In this document: positions 44,304-53,459 of the stretch, in pieces
How the letters are laid out: the number at the start of each line of letters is the position of its first letter
How positions within the stretch are numbered: the first letter of the stretch is position 1
Assembly: GCF_018070325.1 (NCBI RefSeq)
Contig: NZ_JAGPXY010000001.1
Coordinates: 124,001-188,000, forward strand
Direction: 5' to 3'
Length of the DNA stretch: 64,000 nucleotides
DNA from: Micromonospora sp. H61
GTDB lineage: Bacteria; Actinomycetota; Actinomycetes; Mycobacteriales; Micromonosporaceae
Program-made: the position numbers and the translations under genes
Notes under the pieces: generated by a model
What the model was told of the DNA's origin: nothing
Database searches by the model: none
The model's input: only the letters and a program-made list of their open reading frames with translations

Positions 44304-44318
44304 TGACAATCGTTTTCA
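44304..44318 (+). promoter_or_regulatory. Best Zur-like box, before the CobW-family gene
   Basis: TGACAATCGTTTTCA closely fits the TGAnAAnCGnTTnTCA pattern of mycobacterial and streptomycete Zur boxes. It directly adjoins a plausible -10 element TAGAAT (44299-44304), so a bound repressor would block RNA polymerase. The start codon is 21 nt downstream. Confidence 0.85.
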
Positions 44319-44339
44319 GTTAGCCTCGAGAGGAGTGCG

Positions 44340-45635
44340 ATGTCGTCGTCACCACAGGCCCCGACCCACGTCGTCAGAACGGACGCGGACACCCGCCCGT
44401 CGTTGACGGTGCTGTCCGGGTTCTGGCCAGCGGCGACCTTCGCCGTCGCCCGGGCGTTGCTCGCCGCCGACGAGTCACTGCTGCTGGTGCGGCACGACCT
44501 CACCGGGATCCGCGACGGCGTCGTGCGTCGGGTGGTTCGCTCCGGCGCAGGCATCATCGAGGATGAGCAGGTCAACCTGAGGCACGGCTGCGCCTCATGC
44601 ACACTGCGCGAGGACGTGCTGCCCACCCTCGTCCGACTCGCCCGCAGCCATCCAGGCCGCGACCTGGTGCTGATGCTGCCCGAAGTGGTCGAACCGGAGG
44701 CGGTCGCCGCCGCCTGCGCCCACTGCCTCGTCGACGGCGCACCGATCACCGCGCTCATCCGCGTCGACTCCTACGTCACCGTCCTCGACGCCGAACACCT
44801 CCTCGACGGCCTCGCCAGCACCGACGACCTCACCGCACTCGGCATCCAGGCCGCGGACAACGACGACCGCGCCCTCGCCGACGTCGTGGTCCGCCAGATC
44901 GAGTACGCCGACACCCTGCTGCTCTGGGGCCAGTCCCGAGAAGGTGCCTTCGACACCAGCCGCTTGTCAGTCCTGCTGCAGCGCATGGCGCCCTGGGCGG
45001 TGCACATCCGCGTCGACGGTGACCTCGTCGACGCCAGCACGCTGACCCGCCAACTACGCCACACCCACCGGCACCGACCGGAGACCCCCGGGCTGCTCGC
45101 CCGCGGCCTACAGGGCTACACGCTGGGCACACACGAGCCGGAATCCGACTGCGGTGTGGTCTCCACCGTCTTCCGCGCCCGCCGCCCGTTCCACCCGCAA
45201 CGCCTGCACGACGTCCTCGAAGACGTCAACGCCGAGATGGTCCGCTCCCGAGGTCACCTCTGGCTGGCCACCCAACCCGACACCGTGGTGGCCTGGGAAT
45301 TCGCCGGCGGCGGTCTGTCCATGGGCTCGCTCGGACACTGGCTGGTCAGCCTGCCCGAGGACCGCTGGGAGCACGTCGAAGACCAACGCCGCCTCGCCGC
45401 CGCCCTGGAATGGGACCCCTACTACGGCGACCGCCACCAACACCTGGTCTTCATCGGCCTCGACGTCGACCCCGTCGAGCTGCACCGCACCCTCGCCCAC
45501 TGCCTGCTCACCGACGCCGAACTCGCCGACGGCGAAGAAGCCTGGCGCAGCTACCACGACCCGTTCGCCGGCTGCTTCCCCCTCCACACCGAGGAACTGG
45601 CCGACACCGACACCGAAGGAGCGCGACCCGCATGA
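44340..45635 (+). CDS. CobW/COG0523-family protein without a P-loop
   Basis: A 431-residue member of the G3E/COG0523 family by overall order: the beta-1 strand SLTVLSGF, the metal-site segment [11 protein letters not shown] (Cys84, Cys87; usual form CxCC), and the C-terminal CobW domain ([20 protein letters not shown]). The Walker A loop, normally GFLGAGKTT, is GFWPAATFA here, with the Gly-Lys-Thr lost, so GTP hydrolysis of the usual kind is unlikely. Mycobacteria carry a related CobW-like gene next to zinc-free ribosomal proteins, where it has been linked to ribosome hibernation. GAGAGGAG precedes the start. Zur-like box upstream; overlaps rpmE by ATGA. Confidence 0.88.
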   Translation: MSSSPQAPTHVVRTDADTRPSLTVLSGFWPAATFAVARALLAADESLLLVRHDLTGIRDGVVRRVVRSGAGIIEDEQVNLRHGCASCTLREDVLPTLVRLARSHPGRDLVLMLPEVVEPEAVAAACAHCLVDGAPITALIRVDSYVTVLDAEHLLDGLASTDDLTALGIQAADNDDRALADVVVRQIEYADTLLLWGQSREGAFDTSRLSVLLQRMAPWAVHIRVDGDLVDASTLTRQLRHTHRHRPETPGLLARGLQGYTLGTHEPESDCGVVSTVFRARRPFHPQRLHDVLEDVNAEMVRSRGHLWLATQPDTVVAWEFAGGGLSMGSLGHWLVSLPEDRWEHVEDQRRLAAALEWDPYYGDRHQHLVFIGLDVDPVELHRTLAHCLLTDAELADGEEAWRSYHDPFAGCFPLHTEELADTDTEGARPA

Positions 45636-45892
45636 AGCCCGGAATCCACCCCGACTACCGACCCGTCATCTACCGCGACAGAAGCGCCGACTTCGCCTTC
45701 CTCACCCGCTCCACCGCCACCAGCGACCAGAGCATCGAATGGACCGACGGCAACACCTACCCCGTCATCGACGTCCAGATCTCGTCTGCCAGCCACCCCT
45801 TCTGGACCGGCAAGCAACGCCTGCTTGACACCGCAGGCCGCGTCGAGAAGTTCCGTCAGAAGTACGCCCGTCGCGGGCCGCAGGGCACGTGA
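45632..45892 (+). CDS. rpmE: Zinc-free ribosomal protein L31 (type B)
   Basis: An 86-residue type B L31 ([20 protein letters not shown]) without the CxxC zinc motif of the type A form. ATG overlaps the CobW gene's TGA, giving co-translation, and it shares that gene's Zur-like box. Expected to replace zinc-bound L31 on ribosomes during zinc starvation. Confidence 0.97.
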   Translation: MKPGIHPDYRPVIYRDRSADFAFLTRSTATSDQSIEWTDGNTYPVIDVQISSASHPFWTGKQRLLDTAGRVEKFRQKYARRGPQGT

Positions 45893-45898
45893 CCATCG

Positions 45899-45929
45899 GA
45901 GTGCCGGTCGACTGGACCGACCGGCACTC
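45899..45929. terminator. Bidirectional terminator between rpmE and zur
   Basis: A perfect 12-bp inverted repeat GAGTGCCGGTCG / CGACCGGCACTC with a 7-nt loop, placed between two convergent genes. Confidence 0.85.
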
Positions 45930-45961
45930 GCCCTGGCCTAGAGAAACGATCCGTTGATCGC

Positions 45962-46378
45962 TCAGCGCACGCACTCGGCACAGGTGCCGAAGATCTCCAA
46001 GGTGTGACCGACGTCGACGAACCCGTGTTGCGCGGCAACCTGGTCGGCCCACCGTTCCACGGCCGGCCCGGCCACCTCGACCGTGCGCCCGCAGTCGCGG
46101 CAAACCAGGTGGTGATGGTGTTTGCTCTGGCTGCAACGGCGAAAGAGTTGTTCGCCGCCTGGCAGCCGAGTCGAGTCGATCTCGCCGGCATCTACCAGCA
46201 GCTGCAACGTCCGATAGACGGTGGTAAGGCCGACCCCTGCCTTGCGCGCCAGCAGCATCTGATGCAGTTGCTGCGCCGAGTGGAAGCCCTCCACCTCGCG
46301 CAACAGTGCCAGCACCTCTGCCCGCTGTCGGGTGTTCCGGGTTACATTCGGCATCGCCTGGTTCACCGTGGCCGCCAT
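45962..46378 (-). CDS. zur: Fur-family zinc uptake regulator Zur
   Basis: A 138-residue Fur-fold repressor with winged-helix recognition segment LTTVYRTLQLLVDAGE, the His-rich regulatory region SKHHHHLVCRDCG, and two CxxC pairs (Cys93/96 and Cys133/136) for the structural zinc. Metal-specific choice between Zur and Fur rests on context: zinc-free ribosomal proteins, zinc transporters and Zur-like boxes all around it. The start is unsure: GGGAGG touches the ATG at 46378, while a GTG at 46366 and an ATG at 46354 are also in frame. It should bind the boxes listed here when zinc is plentiful. Confidence 0.92.
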   Translation of the reverse strand: MAATVNQAMPNVTRNTRQRAEVLALLREVEGFHSAQQLHQMLLARKAGVGLTTVYRTLQLLVDAGEIDSTRLPGGEQLFRRCSQSKHHHHLVCRDCGRTVEVAGPAVERWADQVAAQHGFVDVGHTLEIFGTCAECVR

Positions 46379-46938
46379 CCTCCCGTGATTTCGGCCGCCG
46401 TCGGCCTGCCGCTTCCGACACGTCGCCTCGCTGCCGGTCGGACCATTATGCGTCGCCGGGCGCCACCGCCGCCGTGCCTGCTCCTGACCTGCCGATTCGC
46501 CCGCCGCGAGGCAGTACGGATCAGCCCGTTGCGGGGAGCGCCAGCTCCAAGTGCGCGATAATGAAAACCGAATTTGGTACCGGTCGGCAGACACGACAGG
46601 CAGTCGCCACGACCGACAGTGGGCGGCTAACGACGCCTCGATCGCGCGGACAGCGACGACGGCCGAATTGGTCAGGGAAGCGGGCGCGGCCACGGCGGCC
46701 GATCTCGTCCCCACCAGCAGGGGCACGCCGACGATGTCACGGACAGATCACAACGTCGTGGCACCTATCGACAACGACTACCAACACCACGAAGGATTTG
46801 GTCACGGGTGCCCTGCCATCCCCTGATCCTCGCCACCACGAATGCCCGCCTCCCGTGTCTGGGGATCGACGGCGAGATCCCGGCAGGTGGCACTGGCGCC
46901 CGTCACATCCACATGCCCAGAGCAGAGAAGGGGACGGC
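46379..46938. other. Divergent control region between zur and the permease pair
   Basis: About 560 bases without a credible gene. It must contain promoters for zur (leftward) and the permease genes (rightward). TGAAAACCG at 46562-46570 equals the left half of a Zur box, but the right half is poor; GATAAT at 46556-46561 resembles a -10 element. No strong palindrome is seen. Confidence 0.4.
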
Positions 46939-48039
46939 GTGGCCGCATCCGAGCCCACCACCTCGTCGAGCGCCAGCACAGCCGCCGATGACCCGGCAAC
47001 CCTCGACGCGCCCGGCGACGCACACGCCACAGCGCCAACCCTCGACGCCGCTCAGCACGACCGCGCTCAGCCGTCTCGGTTTCCCTTCGCCGGCCGGATC
47101 GGTTCGGTTGAGATCCTCGCCGCCGTGCTGGTGCTGCTCATCTTCCTGCGCGATCCCCTGGCGAGACTGCTGTCCGCGCCATCGCTGGCGACCTGGACGA
47201 CGGTATTCGTCTCGGTGATGGTGCAGGCCGTACCATTTCTCGTCTTCGGAGTGCTCCTCTCCGCGGCGATCGCGGTCTTCGTACCCCGCTCGTTCTGGGC
47301 CCGGGCTCTGCCCAAGCACCCCGCCCTCGCGGTCCCGGTCGCCAGCGCCGCCGGTGTGATCCTCCCCGGCTGCGAGTGCGGGGCCGTGCCGATCGCGGGC
47401 TCCCTGATCCGCCGCGGCGTCACACCGGCGGCGGCGCTGGCTTTCCTGCTCGCCGCGCCGGCGATCAACCCGATCGTCCTCGTCGCGACGGCCGTGGCCT
47501 TTCCCAACAACCCTGAGATGGTCCTCGCCCGCGCGGTCGCCAGCCTCATCGTCGCCATGGTCATGGGTTGGCTCTGGCTGCGCCTGGGCCGCGCCGACTG
47601 GATCCGCCTCCCCCGCCGACCCGACCTTGACGGGCTCCGACGCGGGGAAGCGTTCTGGTCCGCCGTACGCCACGATGTGGCTCACGCTGGCGGGTTCCTC
47701 GTCATCGGCGCGATGGCCGCAGCCACCATCAACGTGGTCGTCCCGGAGCAGTGGTTGCAGACCCTTGCCGACCAGCCGGTGCTGTCCGTGCTCGCCCTGG
47801 CCGGGCTCGCCGTCCTGCTGTCGATCTGCTCCGAGGCGGACGCCTTCGTCGCCGCCTCACTGTCGCAGTTCTCCCTCACCGCCCGACTGGCCTTTCTGGT
47901 GGTCGGTCCGATGGTCGACCTGAAACTCATCTCCATGCAGGCCGGTATCTTCGGCCGGCGCTTCGCCGCCCGATTCGCGCCGGCCACCTTCACGGTCGCC
48001 GTCGCGGTCGCCGTCATCACCGGGATGGTGCTGCTGTGA
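46939..48039 (+). CDS. Predicted permease, DUF318/ArsP_1 (YcgR/YraQ) family
   Basis: A 366-residue membrane protein with about eight helices. It has the family's paired cysteines ILPGCECGAVPIAG and later LSICSEADAFVAAS, and the repeated loop AAPAINPIVL. Substrates of the family are uncertain; some relatives export arsenicals. The GTG start has AAGGGG 6 nt upstream. It overlaps the following TIGR03943 gene as GTGA, the usual partner of this permease. Location beside zur and the zinc-free ribosomal genes suggests a role in zinc or related metal handling, but I do not see a clear Zur box in front. Confidence 0.85.
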   Translation: MAASEPTTSSSASTAADDPATLDAPGDAHATAPTLDAAQHDRAQPSRFPFAGRIGSVEILAAVLVLLIFLRDPLARLLSAPSLATWTTVFVSVMVQAVPFLVFGVLLSAAIAVFVPRSFWARALPKHPALAVPVASAAGVILPGCECGAVPIAGSLIRRGVTPAAALAFLLAAPAINPIVLVATAVAFPNNPEMVLARAVASLIVAMVMGWLWLRLGRADWIRLPRRPDLDGLRRGEAFWSAVRHDVAHAGGFLVIGAMAAATINVVVPEQWLQTLADQPVLSVLALAGLAVLLSICSEADAFVAASLSQFSLTARLAFLVVGPMVDLKLISMQAGIFGRRFAARFAPATFTVAVAVAVITGMVLL

Positions 48040-48839
48040 ACCAGATGGCCCAGGCCTGCGTCATGATCTTCTTCGGAGCCGCGGTGCTGCGTGCCAGCGT
48101 CACGGACCTCTACCTGCGCTACGTCAAGGAGGGGCTGCGACCGTTCCTCATCGCCGCCAGCCTGTTGCTGATCGCCGTCGCGGTGATGACCCTCTGGTAC
48201 GAACTACGCCCCTACGCCGATGCGCCCGAGGACCGGAACGACGCTGAGGACCCTTCGAGCGGGAATCGGCGGCAAAGCGACGAGCAGAGCACGAGCGGAT
48301 CAACGGCGGAAGATCTTCACGACGAACACGCCCACCACGAGCCACGAGTCGCCTGGCTGCTCCTCCTTCCCGCTCTTGGACTGTTACTTCTGGCTCCGCC
48401 CGCCCTCGGCTCGTACGCCGCCGGCCAGGCGGGCACCGCGCTCACCGCTGAACAGGACTACGGCTACGACTACCCTCCCCTGCCTGCCGGCGATCCGGCG
48501 ACGACCAGTGTCTTCGACTACGCCGCCCGCGCCCTGTTCGACAAGGGCCAGTCGATCGGTAACCGGCGGGTCCAACTGACCGGCTTCATCACCCCGGGAC
48601 CCGACGGACAACCGATTCTGGCCCGCATGATCCTGTCCTGCTGCGCCGCCGACGGCCGACCCGTCAAGCTCGGGTTGGCCGGTGACGTGCCCACCGGTCT
48701 GGCCAACGACACCTGGATCCAGGTCACCGGCCGCTACACCGACCGCGTCACCCGCGACCCCATCAATGACGAAGAGATCCCCTATATCGACGTCGAATCC
48801 TGGCGACAGGTGACCGCCCCCAAGGACCCGTACGAGTAG
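48036..48839 (+). CDS. TIGR03943/YcgQ-family membrane protein
   Basis: A 267-residue protein with two N-terminal helices, a charged linker with a His cluster (HDEHAHHEP), a third helix and an extracytoplasmic domain (VQLTGFITPG, MILSCCAADGRPV, WIQVTGRYT). TIGR03943 proteins nearly always sit beside a DUF318 permease and are thought to form a complex with it. The Cys-Cys and His-rich parts could bind metal. It overlaps the permease gene by 4 nt. Confidence 0.87.
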   Translation: MNQMAQACVMIFFGAAVLRASVTDLYLRYVKEGLRPFLIAASLLLIAVAVMTLWYELRPYADAPEDRNDAEDPSSGNRRQSDEQSTSGSTAEDLHDEHAHHEPRVAWLLLLPALGLLLLAPPALGSYAAGQAGTALTAEQDYGYDYPPLPAGDPATTSVFDYAARALFDKGQSIGNRRVQLTGFITPGPDGQPILARMILSCCAADGRPVKLGLAGDVPTGLANDTWIQVTGRYTDRVTRDPINDEEIPYIDVESWRQVTAPKDPYE

Positions 48840-48962
48840 TCCTCCGCATCGCCGGGCACGGCCCCAGGCGAGTGGGCCGCCGAAGCGGCGCGGAGACCAG
48901 GGCTCCGGCGAGTAGAACGGACGAGCACGCGCAAGCCGGTCTCGTTTCCTACCGGCGATCGG

Positions 48963-49640
48963 TCACCCGCCAGAGCCCTCGGCCGCGCCGTCGGGAGTGA
49001 AGGCGCCTCCGCCGGGACCGGTGTCCAGGTAGACATGCTGATGGCCTTGGCCGGCATCAATGTTGACCTGATCGAGCTGGGTGGCCGCGATGGACCAGGC
49101 GGCCGCCGCTTGGACTGCCTGCCGCTTCGCCAGTTCGGTCAGAGCCGCCCGTTGAGTGGCCGGCCCGGTGACCGCGAGGAGATACGACTCGACAGCCAGG
49201 GAAGCCTGCTCCACTGCGCTACTCAGCCCCCCACGCGCCACGTTGGTCGCGGTAGTGCCCGACGGAGGATTCGCGAAGGGCTCCGCCGCCCGCAGCATGG
49301 TCTGTCGCCACTGGCGCGCCTGCTCAGGGCCTGGCTGCTGACCGGTTGGTGTCTCCGCGCGCAGAGCGCTGAGAATGGGAGAGATCTCCGCACGGAGGCT
49401 GCGGGCCGTTGCCGTCAGCTCGACGATTTGCTGACTATCGCGCTGCGCCTCGGCCTCGCGTAGGTCAGCGACAGCCGCGTCGACGCCGTCCGGTTGATTG
49501 GCCGTGTAACCGGCGGCACCTCCCACGAGAGCAGCCGCGAGCCCGATCGTCGCTGCGACGACGGCAATACGCGCCATACGACGGCGGCGCGTGTCAGGCG
49601 CGGACAGCTGATAGGAGGGCTTACCGGTACGGGGCGACAC
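48963..49640 (-). CDS. Small membrane-anchored protein of unknown function
   Basis: A 225-residue protein with one N-terminal membrane helix (MARIAVVAATIGLAAALVGG) and an outside helical domain rich in Ala, Gln and Arg (DLREAEAQRDSQQIVELTA; ALTELAKRQAVQAAAAW), probably coiled-coil. It ends in HQHVYLDTGPGGGAF. No family recognised. Two GTG codons are adjacent at 49643 and 49640; GGAG is 5 nt before the second. Confidence 0.65.
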   Translation of the reverse strand: MSPRTGKPSYQLSAPDTRRRRMARIAVVAATIGLAAALVGGAAGYTANQPDGVDAAVADLREAEAQRDSQQIVELTATARSLRAEISPILSALRAETPTGQQPGPEQARQWRQTMLRAAEPFANPPSGTTATNVARGGLSSAVEQASLAVESYLLAVTGPATQRAALTELAKRQAVQAAAAWSIAATQLDQVNIDAGQGHQHVYLDTGPGGGAFTPDGAAEGSGG

Positions 49641-49817
49641 CACATCTCCAAGCCTCGATGAAAGCCTGGGCGAAGCCTAACCTTCCGCTCCGATGCCAGT
49701 CGATAGTCCGCATCGGTCGCGCAACCATTGCGCGGTAACGCAGGGCGGCCGGAAGCGACGTCGCGGATGAAGACGGTCGCACCCCAGGCGCTCCTGGCCG
49801 CCGACCGGCCGCCGCCG

Positions 49818-51242
49818 TCAGCGGCAGATCTGCGCACGGACCTCTGCGACAGCGTCGGCGAGGGCTGCCACCCCGTCGGTGATGGAGCGTTCGGTGAGGG
49901 TCGCGTAGCCGAAGATCAGCCCGCCGGGTCCGGCGGGGCTCAGCCGGTACCGGGAGACGCCCTGCACGACCAGTCCGCGCCGGGCGGCGGCAGCCACGAC
50001 CAATGCCTCGTCGAGGTCGCGCGGTAGCCAGGCGACGACGTGTTGTCCCGCCGCGACACCGACCGGTTCCAGCTCGGGCAGGCGTGCGCGCAGCGCGGTC
50101 AGGAGTACGTCGCGGCGGCGGCGGTAGACCGGGCGCATGCGCCGTAGGTGCCTGTCGAATTCGCCGCGGGTGAGAAAGTCGGCGAAGGTCAGCTGATCGA
50201 TGACGGGAGAGCCGCGGTCGGCCCGTACCTTGGCCGCCGTGATGTCGTCGACCAGGTGTGACGGCGCGAGCAGCCACCCGAGACGCAGCCCTGGCGCCAG
50301 GGTCTTGCTCGCTGTGCCGCAGTAGACGACGGAGTCGGGTGCCAGCCCTTGCATGGCGCCGACGGGCGAGCGGTCGTAGCGGTACTCCGCGTCGTAGTCG
50401 TCCTCGATCACCACGGCGCCGCGGCGCTGCGCCCAGCCGATGACCCGGGCCCGTGCGGTGGCCGACAGGACGCCGCCGGTGGGCCACTGGTGCGAGGGCG
50501 TCAGCACGACGGCGTCCGCGTCGGCCCGTTCGAGCTTCTCGACGAGGATGCCGTCTGGGCCGACCGGGACGCCGATCACGTCCAGGCCGAGGGCGGCCGC
50601 GGCGAGGCGGGCGTCGTCGTCCGCGGACGGGTCCTCGACGGCCACCCTGCGCGCGCCGCGCGCCGCGAGCACCTGGAGTATCAGCGCGACGCCTTGGCCG
50701 TAGCCACTGCAGATCACGACGTTCTCCGGGCGGGCCGATGTGCCGCGGACCCGGTTGAGGTAGTCGATCAGGGCTGCGTGCAGTTCGGGTACGCCACGCC
50801 CGTCGAGGTAGGCGAAGCGTTCGTTCGGCGTGCTGGTGAGGACCGTTCGCACCGAACGCAGCCAGGCGGCCCGGGGAAATGACGACACGTCGGTCCGGCC
50901 GTACCCGAAGTCGATCCGGGCCGCCGGCCGCTCCCCGCCGCGCCGATCCGCCGACGGCGGAACCGGCTCCACCGCGACCTGGGTGTAGCCGCCCGCCCGA
51001 CTGGTGAGGTAGCCCTCGGCGACGAGTTGCTGGTAGGCCTCGACGACGACGCCACGTGAGACGCCCAGATCGGCTGCGATGGTGCGGGTGGGCGGCAGGG
51101 ACGTCCCGAGGCGCAACCGGGCGGCCCGGATGCTGTCCCGGATCGAGGCGGCGATCTGCCGGTGCAGCGGTTCGGCCGCGGACCGGTCGACATGGATGAG
51201 CAGGTCCTCCGCCGTGCTCGAATTGGTCCTGATTCGACCCAT
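49818..51242 (-). CDS. MocR/PdxR-family GntR-aminotransferase transcription regulator
   Basis: A 474-residue fusion of a GntR winged helix (about 20-90; LPPTRTIAADLGVSRGVVVEAY) and a class I aminotransferase-like domain (about 110-470) with the PLP lysine Lys313 in GTASKTLAPG. MocR proteins sense PLP or amino compounds rather than catalyse. Divergent from the FAD oxidase gene 47 nt away, it most likely controls that gene and itself. Confidence 0.9.
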   Translation of the reverse strand: MGRIRTNSSTAEDLLIHVDRSAAEPLHRQIAASIRDSIRAARLRLGTSLPPTRTIAADLGVSRGVVVEAYQQLVAEGYLTSRAGGYTQVAVEPVPPSADRRGGERPAARIDFGYGRTDVSSFPRAAWLRSVRTVLTSTPNERFAYLDGRGVPELHAALIDYLNRVRGTSARPENVVICSGYGQGVALILQVLAARGARRVAVEDPSADDDARLAAAALGLDVIGVPVGPDGILVEKLERADADAVVLTPSHQWPTGGVLSATARARVIGWAQRRGAVVIEDDYDAEYRYDRSPVGAMQGLAPDSVVYCGTASKTLAPGLRLGWLLAPSHLVDDITAAKVRADRGSPVIDQLTFADFLTRGEFDRHLRRMRPVYRRRRDVLLTALRARLPELEPVGVAAGQHVVAWLPRDLDEALVVAAAARRGLVVQGVSRYRLSPAGPGGLIFGYATLTERSITDGVAALADAVAEVRAQICR

Positions 51243-51289
51243 GGAATCGGACCTTACCGGGTGTACCGATTTCCGTCAGGCTCAGACGT

Positions 51290-52642
51290 ATGCCCACAAC
51301 GACCAGTCCCCGCTTCGACGGCCGCCTCCTCAACCCGGGTGACCCGGGTTACGACGCGGCCCGCACCGTCTGGAACGCCATGATCGACCGTCGCCCGCAG
51401 ATGATCGTGCAGGCCGCGAGCGTCGCCGACGTGGTGGCCGCGGTGCGCCTGGCCCGCGAACTCGACCTGGAGATCGGGGTGCGCTGCGGCGGGCACAACG
51501 TGGCCGGCCTCGCCGTTCCCGCGAACGGCCTGATGATCGACCTGACCCCGTTGAACGGCGTTCGGGTCGACCCGATCCCGCGACGCGCCCAGGTCCAGGG
51601 TGGCGCGATGCTCGGCGCACTCGACCGGGCGTCGCAGCCGTACGGCCTCGCCACGACCGCCGGCAACGTCTCGCACACCGGGGTCGGCGGCCTGACCCTC
51701 GGCGGCGGCATGGGCTGGCTCGCCCGACAACACGGGTTGTCCTGCGACAACGTCGTCTCCTACACGATGGTCACCGCGGACGGGGAGGTGGTGACCGCGA
51801 GCCGAACCGAGAACCCCGACCTCTACTGGGGCCTGCGTGGCGGGGGCGGCAACTTCGGCATCGTCACCGACTTCGACTTCCAACTGCACCACACCGGAAC
51901 GCGGACCCTGGTCGCCGAGTTCGACTTCCGCGCCGAGGACGCCGTACCGGTGCTCGAAGGTTGGCGGGACCTCAACGCCGTCGCGCCGCGGCAGGCGACC
52001 TTCACCGCCGACGTCCACGGCACGGGCAGGGGTCCTCTCGCCACCGTCGGTTTCGTCTGGGTCGGCGACCCGGCACAGGGTCACCGGTTGCTGCCGGCGC
52101 TGCGCGCGCTCGGCCGCCCGGTCGCCGAACGGGTCACCACCCCCTCATATCTGGAGCTTCAGCAACGCGACGACACCGTTGGCGGCCACGCCTACCGCCG
52201 GTACTCCAGTGCGCACTACCTGCGGCAGTTCCCCACAGCGGCGATCGAGGCGTTCCTGCTGCGCGGCGCGTCGGACCTGCACACCGGCGCCCACCTGGCC
52301 AACGTCGGTCTGCAGGCGCACGGCGGCGCCATCGCCGACGTCGCGGACGCCGACGCCGCGTTCAGCCACCGCGGCACCATGTTCGAGTTCGGCGCCGGCT
52401 CCCGTTGGGCCGAGCCATCCGAAGACGACATCCGGATGGCAGCGGCCCGCGGTGCCGCAGCCGCGCTCGACCCGTATGCCGACGGCGTCTACGTCAACTC
52501 GCTCGCCGCCGACGAGGGACAACGCGGGGTACGCCGCGCATACCCGGCCGCCAAGCTCGCCAGGCTCACCGCACTCAAGACGATCTGGGACCCGCACAAC
52601 GTGTTCCACCTCAACCACAACATCCGGCCCCACAGCCATTAG
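51290..52642 (+). CDS. Berberine-bridge-type FAD-linked oxidase
   Basis: A 450-residue flavoprotein with FAD_binding_4 domain and C-terminal BBE motif (YVNSLAADEGQRGVRRAY, WDPHNVFHLNHNI). His69 in RCGGHNVAG is the expected 8-alpha-histidyl FAD link. The second, cysteinyl link of bicovalent members is absent (GNVSHTGVGGLTLGGG), so FAD should be held by one bond. Members oxidise sugars, alkaloids or aromatic natural products; no substrate is evident. The gene faces a MocR regulator. Confidence 0.9.
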   Translation: MPTTTSPRFDGRLLNPGDPGYDAARTVWNAMIDRRPQMIVQAASVADVVAAVRLARELDLEIGVRCGGHNVAGLAVPANGLMIDLTPLNGVRVDPIPRRAQVQGGAMLGALDRASQPYGLATTAGNVSHTGVGGLTLGGGMGWLARQHGLSCDNVVSYTMVTADGEVVTASRTENPDLYWGLRGGGGNFGIVTDFDFQLHHTGTRTLVAEFDFRAEDAVPVLEGWRDLNAVAPRQATFTADVHGTGRGPLATVGFVWVGDPAQGHRLLPALRALGRPVAERVTTPSYLELQQRDDTVGGHAYRRYSSAHYLRQFPTAAIEAFLLRGASDLHTGAHLANVGLQAHGGAIADVADADAAFSHRGTMFEFGAGSRWAEPSEDDIRMAAARGAAAALDPYADGVYVNSLAADEGQRGVRRAYPAAKLARLTALKTIWDPHNVFHLNHNIRPHSH

Positions 52643-52755
52643 CGCAGCCGGCTGCTCCTGCCCAGCCTGGTTGCGGGCTGTTCTCGGCCCAGGAACGCGT
52701 CAGACCGTCCCGGCCACCAGCCCGACCCCGAGCAATGCGGCTGCCGCCCACGGGG

Positions 52756-53253
52756 TCAGTCGTCGTCGCCCTTCTTCTTGTCGCGGTTCATGGCCAGGTC
52801 GAGCGCGAGGACGCTGCCGATGATGAGCAGCGGGTCGACGCCGGCGGTGACCTGCACGGCGTAGGTGTCCCGGATCGTCAGCCACCGCTTGGAGACCGAG
52901 GCCACCTCGGTGCCGCCGCGCTCGATCACGTACTCGTGGTCGAGCAGGTCACCCTTCATCTCCAGGTCGTCGGGCCCCGGCACGTCGATGGTGAACTTGT
53001 CGCGGAACGGCGTGAGCAGCTTCTTGCGGACCTCCGCGGCCTTCTCGCCGCCGATCCGGATCTCGTACGTGGGACGCAGCGCCACCAGGTGCCGGTGCAG
53101 CGTCGCGACCTCGTGGCCGGAGGCGTCCTCGATGACGACCTTGTTGCGGACGCTGAGCACCTTGCCGTCGACGTGGAAGACCTTGGTGCCGTGCTCGTCG
53201 AGCACGTCGAAGTCGTCGCCGATCGAGAAGAACCGCTCCTTGATGACAAACAT
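52756..53253 (-). CDS. LURP-one-related protein
   Basis: A 165-residue beta-barrel protein of the Tubby/LURP-one-related group (MFVIKERFFSIGDDFDVLDE, RNKVVIEDASGHEVATL, RPTYEIRIGG), ending in a charged KKKGDDD tail. A weakly hydrophobic stretch (DPLLIIGSVLALDLAM) lies near the C-terminus. The function is unknown in bacteria; phospholipid binding has been proposed for the fold. GGGGGAG lies 9 nt before the start. Confidence 0.8.
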   Translation of the reverse strand: MFVIKERFFSIGDDFDVLDEHGTKVFHVDGKVLSVRNKVVIEDASGHEVATLHRHLVALRPTYEIRIGGEKAAEVRKKLLTPFRDKFTIDVPGPDDLEMKGDLLDHEYVIERGGTEVASVSKRWLTIRDTYAVQVTAGVDPLLIIGSVLALDLAMNRDKKKGDDD

Positions 53254-53459
53254 GATTCGATTCTCCCCCACCCCACACGGAAGTGCTGGCCGAGCACGGC
53301 CGACCCTTACCGCCGCTCTCAGCTGCTGCCGTTGCAGTACCAACCCGGTCGACCGGGCGAGGGCTGGTGACGCGGGTAGGGCCGAAGGGACGGCCGCTGA
53401 CCAGCGTCGGATTGGACCGACATGCCGCTGGGAGTCCACTCTGGCAAGCTGTCCCAGTG

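Noticed and set aside
46551..46938. Possible upstream extension of the DUF318 permease or extra small genes before it.
   Set aside because: The upstream part reads as Pro/Arg/Ser-rich noise. AAGGGG 6 nt before the GTG at 46939 and the length of family members fit the shorter start.
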